In this document: positions 7,236-14,947 of the stretch, piece by piece
Position numbering within the stretch: the first letter of the stretch is position 1
Layout: every line of letters begins with the position of its first letter
Source: DASWIV01 sp036397475
GTDB lineage: Bacteria; JAJVIF01; JAPKYR01
Assembly (NCBI GenBank): GCA_036397475.1
Contig: DASWIV010000093.1
Span: forward strand, 1 to 17,574
Length of the DNA: 17,574 nucleotides
Direction: 5' to 3'
Translations under genes and position numbers: made by a program
The notes under the pieces: generated by a model
What the model saw: the letters and a program-made list of their open reading frames with translations, nothing else
Database searches by the model: none
What the model was told of the DNA's origin: nothing

Positions 7236-8621
7236 CTATTTAGGACCGCTTACCGGAAGTCCGGTAATCGCGTCGATTCCATAGAAATAAAAATCGTCCG
7301 AGCCGAAAATCAGTTTTCCATCGAGCAGCATCATGGCTGCGTGGTTCAAACCTTGCGTGTCAAAGCTCCATGCCTCGTCCCACGTTTCCCGGTCCAGAGC
7401 AAGCACCCGGTATCTTAAGGTGGCAATGTAAATGTAATTGTCGTTAACCGCTACAGGAGCGAAAATCTCTTCCGACGGCCCCTTCCTGTCAGAATTGTCG
7501 TGGTCCCCTGTCAGTTCCGATGGCACACTTTCAGGCCCGTAATGGTCCGGATGGGGGTGAATTATCTGCTTCGAATTCTCTATTGTTCCATCAACCGGAT
7601 TTATCCGGTACGCCCATCCTCCGGTGCTTCCAATATACAGGCTGTTATCGTAATAAACAGGTCCTGCCCAGAATTGTTGCGCGCCTTCAGGAAAAATTCT
7701 CCAGAGCTCAGAGCCGTCGGATAATGAAAATGCCGCGAGTTCTCCTCCCGCCGATGAAACATAAACCGCGGTTGCCCTTACATAGTCAGGCTCTGACTTA
7801 TCTTCATCCTGCCATTGAGGACGAAGAGTCCAGGTATCGATCCCGCCGTAATTTTCCGCCAGGTCGATTACGTCATGCGGATATACGCCCGGTAATGGAG
7901 TCAGCAAATTTGCCGGATCTGCTTCGCCCTCGACATTCAGCGTATCGACCGCATCCAGTGCAGGATACCCGTAGATCTCCCCGTCCATCCGGGCAGACCA
8001 TTTCCGGGTGCCGTCCGACGCATCCAGCGCGTGGAGAACGCCATTGGCGTCACCTACCATAATGGCTCCGTTGATTATTCTGGGCCTGCAGCGAACTACC
8101 GCGCCGCAATCGTATTCCCACCCTACATTCCCGGTGTCCGGATTCACAGCTCTGATGATCCCATCCCAGCCTGCAATTATCAGGAATTCAGGGGTATGTA
8201 CGGGTCCGGGATCGATCTGTGTCTGTATGTTCAGAAGCGGAACCGGTGCCGTCGGATCAGCCGGATCGATCCGCATGACCTGCCCGGAATAATCGGTGGT
8301 ATAAATCATCCCGTTCCAGATCAGTGGCGCGCCTCGCGAGCCTGCCGCGAGTGCGACATTCCATTCTGTGTCGTGCTGACCGCGTGTTCGGTCTATCCGC
8401 GTTAGCTTGCCGTTAAGTCCGGTGATGTATATCCAGTCCGATGTAGGCGTACCACGGCTGAGGAACGGGGCAGTGCTTTTAAGTCCGAAGTACCAGTTCG
8501 CACTCTGGGTATTAAAGGATGGTCCGGTCTGCATACGGCGGCATCCGGTCGACGCTGTCAGCAGCACCGAAAGAACCAGTAAGACGATAAATAATGGGCG
8601 AATTTTCAATCCGTACTTCAT
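7236..8621 (-). CDS. Exported PQQ-like beta-propeller protein, probable lipoprotein
   Basis: A 461-residue protein starting with a signal peptide (MKYGLKIRPLFIVLLVLSVL) that ends in TASTGC with Cys27 as likely lipidation site, so it probably sits in a membrane facing the periplasm. The rest contains about eight repeats of the PQQ/quinoprotein propeller type. Each has an exposed strand such as GMIYTTDYSG or GAIMVGDANG followed by an A-x-D or R-x-N/D turn and DGTxxW, as in NPDTGNVGWEY and DASDGTRKWS. This resembles BamB-like scaffold propellers; no catalytic residues for a dehydrogenase are apparent. Two ATG starts are possible. I chose 8619-8621 because it gives a normal signal peptide. The one at 8637-8639 adds six residues, follows GGTGGT by 4 nt and lies inside a 20-bp palindrome. 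The gene sits between a DUF4203-like membrane protein and nadE. Confidence 0.85.
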   Translation of the reverse strand: MKYGLKIRPLFIVLLVLSVLLTASTGCRRMQTGPSFNTQSANWYFGLKSTAPFLSRGTPTSDWIYITGLNGKLTRIDRTRGQHDTEWNVALAAGSRGAPLIWNGMIYTTDYSGQVMRIDPADPTAPVPLLNIQTQIDPGPVHTPEFLIIAGWDGIIRAVNPDTGNVGWEYDCGAVVRCRPRIINGAIMVGDANGVLHALDASDGTRKWSARMDGEIYGYPALDAVDTLNVEGEADPANLLTPLPGVYPHDVIDLAENYGGIDTWTLRPQWQDEDKSEPDYVRATAVYVSSAGGELAAFSLSDGSELWRIFPEGAQQFWAGPVYYDNSLYIGSTGGWAYRINPVDGTIENSKQIIHPHPDHYGPESVPSELTGDHDNSDRKGPSEEIFAPVAVNDNYIYIATLRYRVLALDRETWDEAWSFDTQGLNHAAMMLLDGKLIFGSDDFYFYGIDAITGLPVSGPK

Positions 8622-8623
8622 GC

Positions 8624-8643
8624 TAAAATGCCCGGGCATTTTA
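8624..8643. promoter_or_regulatory. Perfect 20-bp palindrome at the start of the propeller gene
   Basis: TAAAATGCCCGGGCATTTTA reads identically on both strands, ends 2 nt before the chosen ATG and contains the alternative ATG. With random bases the chance of any 20-bp perfect palindrome in a window of this size is about 0.02. Having no loop, it suits a dimeric DNA-binding protein better than an RNA hairpin. It lies in the 72-bp gap after the upstream membrane-protein gene. Confidence 0.6.
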
Positions 8644-8693
8644 CCACCATGGCTGAATTTATCCAAACTCCAAGGGATATGATGAATTAGTCC

Positions 8694-9371
8694 TCAACCG
8701 GTTGCGCCCGGATGAGCGGCGGGAGGAGGTTCCTGTGCTGGCGCCGACGGCTTCTCCTCAGGTTTTTCAGCAGGCGTTGTGGCGGATTGAACGGCAATTC
8801 CCGATGCTGCCAGGACTATCCAGATCACCATAAGGACGACATAACCCGGTTGGTCGGGATTAAATAGCAGTAACGCCGCGCTATTCGGCTTCGCGATCAT
8901 GGTTATCCCGTTGATCAGTATCGCCGCACCTATGAACGCGGTGGCGATGGTGATTACATGGCGCTGTATCATTATCGCCAGCAATCCGCCAACAATAGCT
9001 GCAAATACAGTAATAATCCCATTCTGATAGCCCAAAGAGTGAGTTATCGCCACGGCTATGAGAGCCCCGAGTATGGCTCCGACCGCGAATACTCCGAGGA
9101 AATACAGGACTCCCAGAACCAGCGCTCCTGCTAATCCTCCGATAATGGAGTAAATCAGCGCGACCCCGTGGTGCAGATCCACCTGGTAACCCTGCGACGA
9201 GGCGTACAGCGAGCCAGCAATCATGAACCCGCCGATAAATCCTATCAGAAAAAGCATCAGCCTGAACATACGGTAACCGACAAAGCAGCTGAGAAATCCC
9301 GCGATTATCAGTACTAAAGGTGGAACATACTGAATATTTTCAAGGAATGAAAAATCGATGTCAGACCCCAT
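8694..9371 (-). CDS. DUF4203/TMEM198-like polytopic membrane protein with Pro/Ala-rich tail
   Basis: A 225-residue membrane protein with about seven hydrophobic helices (roughly 17-33, 36-55, 69-89, 91-110, 118-136, 139-158 and 177-196). It is rich in glycine and alanine, and a soluble C-terminal tail from about residue 197 is made of Ala, Pro, Glu and Lys. The segment FVGYRMFRLMLFLIGFIGGF (30-49) is the pattern I associate with DUF4203 (TMEM198-like) proteins, whose bacterial function is unknown. The start at 9369-9371 is chosen because GGAGG lies 6 nt upstream; ATGs further upstream would bury this site. It is the first gene of a leftward run with the propeller protein and nadE, so it may set their transcription. 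No substrate or role can be inferred. Confidence 0.7.
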   Translation of the reverse strand: MGSDIDFSFLENIQYVPPLVLIIAGFLSCFVGYRMFRLMLFLIGFIGGFMIAGSLYASSQGYQVDLHHGVALIYSIIGGLAGALVLGVLYFLGVFAVGAILGALIAVAITHSLGYQNGIITVFAAIVGGLLAIMIQRHVITIATAFIGAAILINGITMIAKPNSAALLLFNPDQPGYVVLMVIWIVLAASGIAVQSATTPAEKPEEKPSAPAQEPPPAAHPGATG

Positions 9372-9515
9372 ATATTCCCTCCCGCCCGGCTTCATGGCCG
9401 TATTTCTTTCCATATTAGTATTAAGCACAATCTATTGAATTTTGACATATTTTACTCTCCCTTGTTTCAATCTACCGGAAAAATTATCCCACTATCGTGG
9501 ATGCATCTTCTCCTG

Positions 9516-9521
9516 TATAAT
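9516..9521 (+). promoter_or_regulatory. -10 element of the mlaE promoter
   Basis: A perfect TATAAT preceded directly by TG, 32 nt before the mlaE ATG. No matching -35 is visible 16-18 bp upstream, and no Shine-Dalgarno sequence precedes the ATG. The surrounding 9372-9553 region is the divergent promoter area for the DUF4203-like gene and mlaE. Confidence 0.45.
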
Positions 9522-9553
9522 CGTCTGGACTTAATAAGCCTGAATTTCTAACC

Positions 9554-10432
9554 ATGCACCTGCCAGATCAGGAAATCAAAGAGCAACCCGCGAAGATCCT
9601 TCTGCTGCCATTAGCCATTGCAGGATGGGTCACGGAAGCTATCATTTCGCCTGTAATCAATTTTTTCGATTATGTCGGACGCCTGACCATTATGACCGGG
9701 CAGGCGCTCTGGTTCATTGTCACACTGCGAATTCCATACCACCAGACGATCAACCAGATGGCTCACCTGGGTTCCGACAGCATGTTTATCGTGACCATGT
9801 GCGTCGGGTTTACCGGTATGATCCTTGCCACCATCCTGGCACAGCAGGCGATCGACCTTGGTTTCGGAGCGGAATATGTCGGGGGAGCGGTTGTTTATGC
9901 CATGGCGACCGACCTTGTTCCGGTGCTTGGCGGACTGGTTATGGCAGGGCGAATAGGGGCTGGAATCTCAAGTGAGATCGGAACCATGGTTGTCACCGAA
10001 CAGGTCGACGCTTTGCGGGCGCTAGCCGTTCCTCCTGTCCGTCATCTAGTTGTCCCAAGGCTTCTGGCATGCGCGGTGATGGTGCCGGTCATTTGTTTTA
10101 TCGCCGGATTTGTAGGGGTCTGGGCTGGATGGATACCGCTTCAGTTTATCCAGGGCGCGACCGTGAACAAACGAATTTACTTCGACAGCGTGGCGAATGT
10201 TCTAAATTATAAGCTCCTGTGGGTAGCCGCGAGAAAATGCCTCTACTTCGGCCTGATAATAGCATTGATCCCGTGCCTCGAAGGATTTGCCACCAGGGGT
10301 GGCGCAAAAGGTGTGGGAGTGACAGTCACCCGCGCGGTTGTGATCAGCATGGTCAGCATCTTTATAGCTGACCTGATCTTGACTATTAAGATTGAGTCGA
10401 TATTGCAGAAAATATTCTCATTTTTTCAATGA
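9554..10432 (+). CDS. mlaE: MlaE/YrbE family ABC transporter permease
   Basis: A 292-residue inner-membrane permease of the MlaE type, the membrane subunit of MlaFEDB-like ABC systems that move phospholipids between inner and outer membranes. The amphipathic N-terminus (about 1-45) is followed by around five to six hydrophobic helices. The family hallmark after the second membrane segment is present: GRIGAGISSEIGTMVVTEQV then DALRALAVPPVRHLVVPR (residues 132-169), the coupling region with the ATPase. The later CLEGFATRGGAKGVGVTVTRAVV is also typical. In most genomes the ATPase (mlaF) and MCE-domain (mlaD) genes follow immediately. Here the next gene is convergent and overlaps its 3' end by 15 bp, and the upstream gene is divergent, so this copy stands alone in the window. 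Partners must be encoded elsewhere. Confidence 0.95.
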   Translation: MHLPDQEIKEQPAKILLLPLAIAGWVTEAIISPVINFFDYVGRLTIMTGQALWFIVTLRIPYHQTINQMAHLGSDSMFIVTMCVGFTGMILATILAQQAIDLGFGAEYVGGAVVYAMATDLVPVLGGLVMAGRIGAGISSEIGTMVVTEQVDALRALAVPPVRHLVVPRLLACAVMVPVICFIAGFVGVWAGWIPLQFIQGATVNKRIYFDSVANVLNYKLLWVAARKCLYFGLIIALIPCLEGFATRGGAKGVGVTVTRAVVISMVSIFIADLILTIKIESILQKIFSFFQ

Positions 10433-11032
10433 GACCATAACTTTTCCCGTCGCCCTGTTGCAGAACGCGATCACCGGTTTTCCGTCCGGCAGTAACGCGA
10501 TTGAAAGCGAATTAAATGTCATAAATTCTGCCTGATTCCACCACCGGGTCCACCTATCGGGATTCTGCAACAGCGTATTGTCCGGAGGGCTGAATCTGAT
10601 ATTCGGATCCGATACCAGTCCGATCGACGGATAATCGTCCATGATAATTCCCATTACATCAAATCCGCAGAATTTTGTGCCTGGAAACTGATGCTGGAGC
10701 GTTACATTGGCGATGACTTTCCCAAGCGCGAAATTTGTACCGGGAGCAATACTGACGGTTAATAATTCGATCGGGACTTTGGGGGGCTGAAGGAAGTTAA
10801 GGGCGTTGAGAGTAAATGCAGGACCTCGCATCGGCATGACGTCGATTTTTCCATTGTCGGAATCTATAGCTATATCCCGGATGCCCCACAAAATTTTATC
10901 TGACGAGTTATATGAAGCTGGGTGAGTGCTGTCAGTATAAAGGGCTGGTTCGGTAGGCTTACCCGTTCCTGAACATGAAGCAAGAATAATTGAAATCGAA
11001 ACGAAAATGGCCCAATGATTCAAATGCGGCAT
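10418..11032 (-). CDS. Small secreted lipoprotein of unknown function
   Basis: A 204-residue protein with a type II signal peptide: MPHLNHWAIFVSISIILASC, with a good lipobox LASC and Cys20. A linker rich in Thr, Pro and Ser follows. The rest is a predominantly beta-type domain with segments such as LWGIRDIAIDSDNGKIDVMP, FCGFDVMGIIMDDYPS and DRWTRWWNQAEFM. These look like the N-terminal portion of longer surface proteins, but I cannot assign a family. The start at 11030-11032 is supported by AAGGAG 6 nt upstream. The region 5' of it has a TATAAT at 11076-11071. Its last 15 bp overlap the convergent mlaE gene. The protein may be a shortened paralogue, but no frameshift is visible. Confidence 0.75.
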   Translation of the reverse strand: MPHLNHWAIFVSISIILASCSGTGKPTEPALYTDSTHPASYNSSDKILWGIRDIAIDSDNGKIDVMPMRGPAFTLNALNFLQPPKVPIELLTVSIAPGTNFALGKVIANVTLQHQFPGTKFCGFDVMGIIMDDYPSIGLVSDPNIRFSPPDNTLLQNPDRWTRWWNQAEFMTFNSLSIALLPDGKPVIAFCNRATGKVMVSLKK

Positions 11033-11070
11033 CGGAAGCTCCTTGCGGGAGATATCGCCATACATTGACA

Positions 11071-11076
11071 ATTATA
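11071..11076 (-). promoter_or_regulatory. -10 element upstream of the small lipoprotein gene
   Basis: A perfect TATAAT read leftward, 38 nt before the ATG at 11032. A -35 is not evident; the best candidate 17 bp upstream is ACTTTT. Leader length and the strong Shine-Dalgarno sequence downstream make this a plausible promoter. Confidence 0.45.
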
Positions 11077-11102
11077 CCATGCATACAAGGACTAAAAGTA
11101 GA

Positions 11103-11124
11103 CACGGACCGTATTCGGTCCGTG
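11103..11124 (-). terminator. Hairpin terminator after the DUF5666-repeat lipoprotein
   Basis: CACGGACCG pairs perfectly with CGGTCCGTG around a 4-nt loop, 100 nt beyond the lipoprotein stop. Read leftward it is followed by TCTACTTTTAG, a weak T-rich tail. The strong 9-bp GC-rich stem makes termination likely. It separates this transcript from the next leftward gene, whose -10 lies 27 bp further on. Confidence 0.6.
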
Positions 11125-11224
11125 CCCGCTTCTCTTCCACGCTATCTGTTCATACCATTCCCTCAACTACTATTTTGAACGAAGCTGTGGAATGCTTCGA
11201 ATCGATGGCCTGCAAAATTAACTC

Positions 11225-13102
11225 TTAAAAATCGGCGTCGGAACTCAGATAGATTTTCACTACCGACGCATTTCCGCTCAACAACTGTTCAAGCTGGCTG
11301 ACCACCTGTCCGGCGGCTTCGATCTCCGGACCGGCTCCATAGAACGGCTTGAGAAGTACACGGTCAACAATAATCTCTGCGCCGTTCAGATCAGGATAAA
11401 AATTGTTGAATGAATTTATCCAGACTTCATTATGTTTATCCCAGAGTGCCAAAAGTCGGCAATCGTTATTAACGACCATTGGATGAGCATCGATAAATCC
11501 CGGGAATCCTTCAAACGTTCCATACTCGACAGCAAGATCGTTCACCAGATCCTGCAGGCAGTCTGGATCGCTGAACGATGGTGGCAGGTTCGCGACAAGC
11601 ACTATAGAGATCGGATCGTCGGATTCCACTTTCATCGCGATATCCTCAATTTCCTCCTCGTTGCCCTTAACAAGTATGACGATCTCAAGATCCTTGCCGT
11701 CCGGACCTTCGATCACGAACTGGAACTGGACAATATCCGCGACATATATATCCTGCTCGGGATGACCCAGCACCCAGACAGGAAGTCCGACCTGTAATTG
11801 ATCCTTATTGAATTCGGTGTTTGCCTGGTCGACAATTAATGTCTGCAACCTGACCTCGAATTTCACTCCCCCAACGGTGATCGAGAATAGTCCGCCCGAC
11901 GACGTCACCTGCTCGATCTCGCCAAGAACTTCTATAGTCGCCGGGGGAGGAGTTACTGTTTCGACTACAATTTTGTCGGCGGTGATAATTCCGTTTTCGT
12001 TATCGCCGGTTATTTCAATATAATCCCCGACTGCAAGCAGCGAAGGATTATATTTATCACCAAGTGCATTCCTTACATCCGCATTCAGGTAATCGTGGAA
12101 TGTAGTGTTTGCAACTGTAAGAGTATTCATTCCAAGAGATTTAATGAGACCCTCCCTCTCAACTTTAAAATTGCCGGATGTGGGAGGTGTAAGTTCGACA
12201 TTAACCGCGATATCCTCTGAATTGTATGCTACCGATTTCACCTTTGCAGTGACACCTTGCGAGCACGCGGAAAGCGACAGCGCGGTTTTGTCAACCGAAC
12301 TTGTGACATTTGTCGAACCCCAGATTTTAAAGGTAGCCCCGTTAACCGTGATGGTGTTGGAACTGACAGCGCCGATGGGACCGAAAATCTCATTCTGGAC
12401 CGCTGTTTCGAATTGCTTGTGGAAATCCGCCTGGCCGTCAGGAATCGCGTCGTGATTAACATCGAGAGCGATCAGATCGTCGTAAATCCCGTCGTTGTTC
12501 AGATCGAATCGTATTATATCGGTGGCGAAATTCAGTGTGAATTTTATTTGCCTTGAGCCGTCAGGACCCTTGTAGTGATACGTAGCCTGGAGCTCATTCG
12601 CCGAAATTCTGTCGATCTGAATGTCCAGGGTAGTGAATATTCCTATAATCAGTGATACAGGGACATTGAATCCGACCGGGGTTCTTGGAGTGTCAAGGCC
12701 CTCAAGATCGTCATCGACTGTAAATCTCAGATTGAAGTAGGCGATTGGGTACTGGTCGAGCTTGTCGAATCTGAATTCTCCGGTTTCGCTCAACTGGCTG
12801 GGCGCAGGCATCGGAAGGTTACCGATATCGTCGCCGGGATCTATAATTCTCGCGCCATATCGTACCCCTGATGGAGGAGGGCCGTTGAATGCATCGGCAG
12901 GTGGAGGTGCCAGCGGTACGTTCGCTGTAAATGTTACGCGCCCCGAAAGGGAGGCGGAGGGGGTGAGTGTTGGATCTTGCTTACCACTCCCACCCCCACA
13001 GGCTGTTAACATGGTCGCTATTACGAGCATGCAAACAAACCAGCCTGCGCCTCCAGGCAGGGTGCGGCGAATATTTATTCGTCTCATCACTTGCTTCTGC
13101 AT
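11225..13102 (-). CDS. Large lipoprotein with three tandem DUF5666-like repeats
   Basis: A 625-residue exported protein. The signal peptide ends in MLTAC with Cys35 followed by GGGSG, a clear lipobox. A beta-rich region follows (SLSGRVTFTANVPL onward). Then comes an acidic calcium-loop-like stretch DLNNDGIYDD (about 200-209) with DVNHDAIPDG after it, resembling EF-hand or dockerin-type loops. Three consecutive repeats of the DUF5666 style follow, at about 237-304, 311-382 and 389-462; each has G-x-I/L, a short turn, T-I-x-V-x-G/N-x-x-F, and later a GVxVxVxG or AVGDYIEITG strand. The last ~160 residues are unassigned. I chose ATG 13100-13102 because GGAGGG lies 8 nt upstream. An ATG at 13150, 14 nt after the MocR stop, would give an unusually long n-region. 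It follows MocR on the same strand and may be its cotranscribed neighbour. Confidence 0.75.
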   Translation of the reverse strand: MQKQVMRRINIRRTLPGGAGWFVCMLVIATMLTACGGGSGKQDPTLTPSASLSGRVTFTANVPLAPPPADAFNGPPPSGVRYGARIIDPGDDIGNLPMPAPSQLSETGEFRFDKLDQYPIAYFNLRFTVDDDLEGLDTPRTPVGFNVPVSLIIGIFTTLDIQIDRISANELQATYHYKGPDGSRQIKFTLNFATDIIRFDLNNDGIYDDLIALDVNHDAIPDGQADFHKQFETAVQNEIFGPIGAVSSNTITVNGATFKIWGSTNVTSSVDKTALSLSACSQGVTAKVKSVAYNSEDIAVNVELTPPTSGNFKVEREGLIKSLGMNTLTVANTTFHDYLNADVRNALGDKYNPSLLAVGDYIEITGDNENGIITADKIVVETVTPPPATIEVLGEIEQVTSSGGLFSITVGGVKFEVRLQTLIVDQANTEFNKDQLQVGLPVWVLGHPEQDIYVADIVQFQFVIEGPDGKDLEIVILVKGNEEEIEDIAMKVESDDPISIVLVANLPPSFSDPDCLQDLVNDLAVEYGTFEGFPGFIDAHPMVVNNDCRLLALWDKHNEVWINSFNNFYPDLNGAEIIVDRVLLKPFYGAGPEIEAAGQVVSQLEQLLSGNASVVKIYLSSDADF

Positions 13103-13164
13103 CCTTTCTGCCCTCCGTCCGGACAGTGTCCTGTTCTGAAAATCACCCATAGTTCTCTTCCCTA

Positions 13165-14697
13165 TTACAGCTCTCCATACATTTCCGCCAGCTCATCGAG
13201 AATATGCTCATCAGCCAGGACTTCCTTGAGAGCATCGCCAAGTCTCGATATGCCGTCCATGATTTCCCCTTCCTCCAGAAGACTCCAGCTCAATCTGAAT
13301 CCCGACGCATCCGCCTTGCCCGGCCAGAAGAAATTCGCTACCGCGAATTCCGCGCCACGTTCCCTGCAGTAATGATAGAGTGCGAGCGACTTCAGTTTCG
13401 ACGGCAGATTCACCCAAAGTGAAAATCCGCCCTGTGGTTCTGTCCAGGTGATTTCCGACGGAAAATTATCCCTGATCGCTTCAAGCATTGTGTCGCGGCG
13501 TGACTTGTAAACCCTCTTTGTCCGCCTGAGATGCTTGTCCAGGTAACCTTTCTTTATGAATTCGTGCATAATCACCTGAAGGAAGAAACTGTCTCCACGG
13601 TCGCAGCCGCGTTTCATCCTTACAAGGGGGACCGCCAGTTCGCTCGGAAGTGTCGCCCACGCGAGCCTGAGTCCGGGAAGGAACATCTTCGAAAAACTTC
13701 CAAGCCTGATTACGTGGCCACCGGTGTCGAGAGCTTTCAGGCTCGGGATCTCGGGACCATCGTACCTGAGGTCCTGGGCCCAATCGTCCTCAATTATAGG
13801 AATCGAATGCTGGGCGGCAAGTTCAAGCAGTTGTGTCCTTCTGCCCACCGGCATGACAGTACCGGTCGGGTTATGGAAGGTGGGGATAGATATGATTAAG
13901 CGTATATTTTCTCTTTTTATCAGCGTATCGAGTTTTTCAACCTGCATTCCGTTCCCATCAACGGGAACTCCGAAATAATTCACCCGTCGCGCGATGAGAA
14001 GATTCAGGATCGACGAATACGTCGGACTTTCAACCGCGACAGCGTCGCCTTCCTTGACCAACAGGTTAATAAGCAGGTTCAGGCCCTGCTGGAATCCCGA
14101 CGTTACCACTACATCGTTCTGTCCGGGAGCCATAGCGACCCCGGACAACGCTTCCTTGTTCTCCAGGTGTTCAACAAGTGGCTGGTAACCCTGCGGATGC
14201 CCATAGTCAAAGAAAAACGCCTTGGGATCCCACAAAAGCTGCTGGGTTATCTGCTTTATCTGCTCAAACGGGAATAAATCCGGGTCAGGAGTCGCTTTTA
14301 TGAAGCTGATCGGCCTGTCCGGCTGCTGCGCCGCTTTTCTGCCGGGTGGAAGCGAGAAAAAGTCGCCCTGGATCTCGTACGGCGTCCAGTTCATGGACGT
14401 GTGGTTGTTAACCTGTTCTTTTTTTGGTTTGTCTTCACCGCGAAGCAGGCCGATCGCGCTGCGGTCAACCACATATGTCCCGGATTGTGGACGGGATTCG
14501 AGATAGCGGTCTGCTATGAGTTCCTGGAAGGCTAGTAATATGGTTTTGCGGGAGACGTCCAGCTGTTCAGCTAGTTCTCGGGACGAGGGGAGGCGGGTAC
14601 CGGAAGCGAGGAGGCCTGCGTCGATGAGGCGGCGAATATCGGCAATGATTTGCCGGTAGAGGGGGACAGGGGCATTCTTGTCGATCTGGATGTGCAT
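13165..14697 (-). CDS. MocR-type transcriptional regulator (GntR domain fused to PLP aminotransferase-like domain)
   Basis: A 510-residue regulator. Residues 1-78 form a GntR winged helix-turn-helix (PLYRQIIADIRRLI, then GTRLPSSRELAEQLDVSRKT, then LESRPQSGTYV). A linker of about 50 residues leads to a fold-type I aminotransferase-like domain (about 130-500). The PLP-site residues are retained: Asn276 in HNPTG, Asp305 in IIEDDW, Lys337 in LGSFSKMF and Arg344 in PGLRLAW, with FRLSWS near the C-terminus corresponding to the substrate carboxylate arginine. MocR proteins use PLP or its amino acid adducts as signals and usually regulate a divergent or nearby gene. Here the divergent gene encodes a DUF2344 protein, and the intergenic DNA carries candidate operators. 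AGGTGGG precedes the ATG by 8 nt. The target pathway is unknown. Confidence 0.95.
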   Translation of the reverse strand: MHIQIDKNAPVPLYRQIIADIRRLIDAGLLASGTRLPSSRELAEQLDVSRKTILLAFQELIADRYLESRPQSGTYVVDRSAIGLLRGEDKPKKEQVNNHTSMNWTPYEIQGDFFSLPPGRKAAQQPDRPISFIKATPDPDLFPFEQIKQITQQLLWDPKAFFFDYGHPQGYQPLVEHLENKEALSGVAMAPGQNDVVVTSGFQQGLNLLINLLVKEGDAVAVESPTYSSILNLLIARRVNYFGVPVDGNGMQVEKLDTLIKRENIRLIISIPTFHNPTGTVMPVGRRTQLLELAAQHSIPIIEDDWAQDLRYDGPEIPSLKALDTGGHVIRLGSFSKMFLPGLRLAWATLPSELAVPLVRMKRGCDRGDSFFLQVIMHEFIKKGYLDKHLRRTKRVYKSRRDTMLEAIRDNFPSEITWTEPQGGFSLWVNLPSKLKSLALYHYCRERGAEFAVANFFWPGKADASGFRLSWSLLEEGEIMDGISRLGDALKEVLADEHILDELAEMYGEL

Positions 14698-14755
14698 CCC
14701 GGTATCCCACCTACCCCAACTGCCCGAATAAGGTTATCTGTTCTTTCACATCAGA

Positions 14756-14784
14756 GTTTACTTCATGGTAACCACTTAGTAAAC
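14756..14784. promoter_or_regulatory. Nested 29-bp dyad, candidate MocR operator
   Basis: GTTTACT (14756-14762) and AGTAAAC (14778-14784) are perfect inverted arms sharing exactly the same centre (14770) as the inner palindrome TGGTAACCA (14766-14774). In all, 11 of 14 base pairs match. It lies 59-87 bp upstream of the MocR start, a usual place for autoregulation. Confidence 0.5.
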
Positions 14785-14806
14785 ATCCAATTGGCACCTA
14801 TTTTTT

Positions 14807-14947
14807 GGGTACCAGTTTTGGGATGGGGTGGCGGTTCACAGGTATTTTACCATAATCTGGAATCAATAAAAAGAGACCAGTGAGAATTTTCAAAGCCGCT
14901 TCTGATGCGCCTTTGATGGCGTTTTCAACTAGTTTAAACTGGTACCC
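14807..14947. repeat. 12-bp inverted repeat in the MocR/DUF2344 intergenic region
   Basis: GGGTACCAGTTT (14807-14818) and AAACTGGTACCC (14936-14947) are perfect inverses, 117 nt apart. Both carry the TACCA/TGGTA element that also occurs in the dyad at 14766-14770 and once more at 14848-14852. GabR, a MocR protein, binds ATACCA boxes, so these may be regulator half-sites. The remaining 14698-15066 region contains no gene. Confidence 0.45.

Noticed and set aside
7520..8062. 180-codon rightward frame inside the propeller gene
   Set aside because: It is the antisense of a well-supported gene with clear repeat structure and carries no domain.
11432..12556. Rightward frames of 99-121 codons inside the DUF5666-repeat lipoprotein gene
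   Set aside because: They are antisense shadows; the leftward frame has a lipobox, tandem repeats and a good ribosome binding site.
13165..14697. A metabolic aminotransferase
   Set aside because: The N-terminal GntR winged helix is complete, so this is a MocR regulator although the PLP site is retained.
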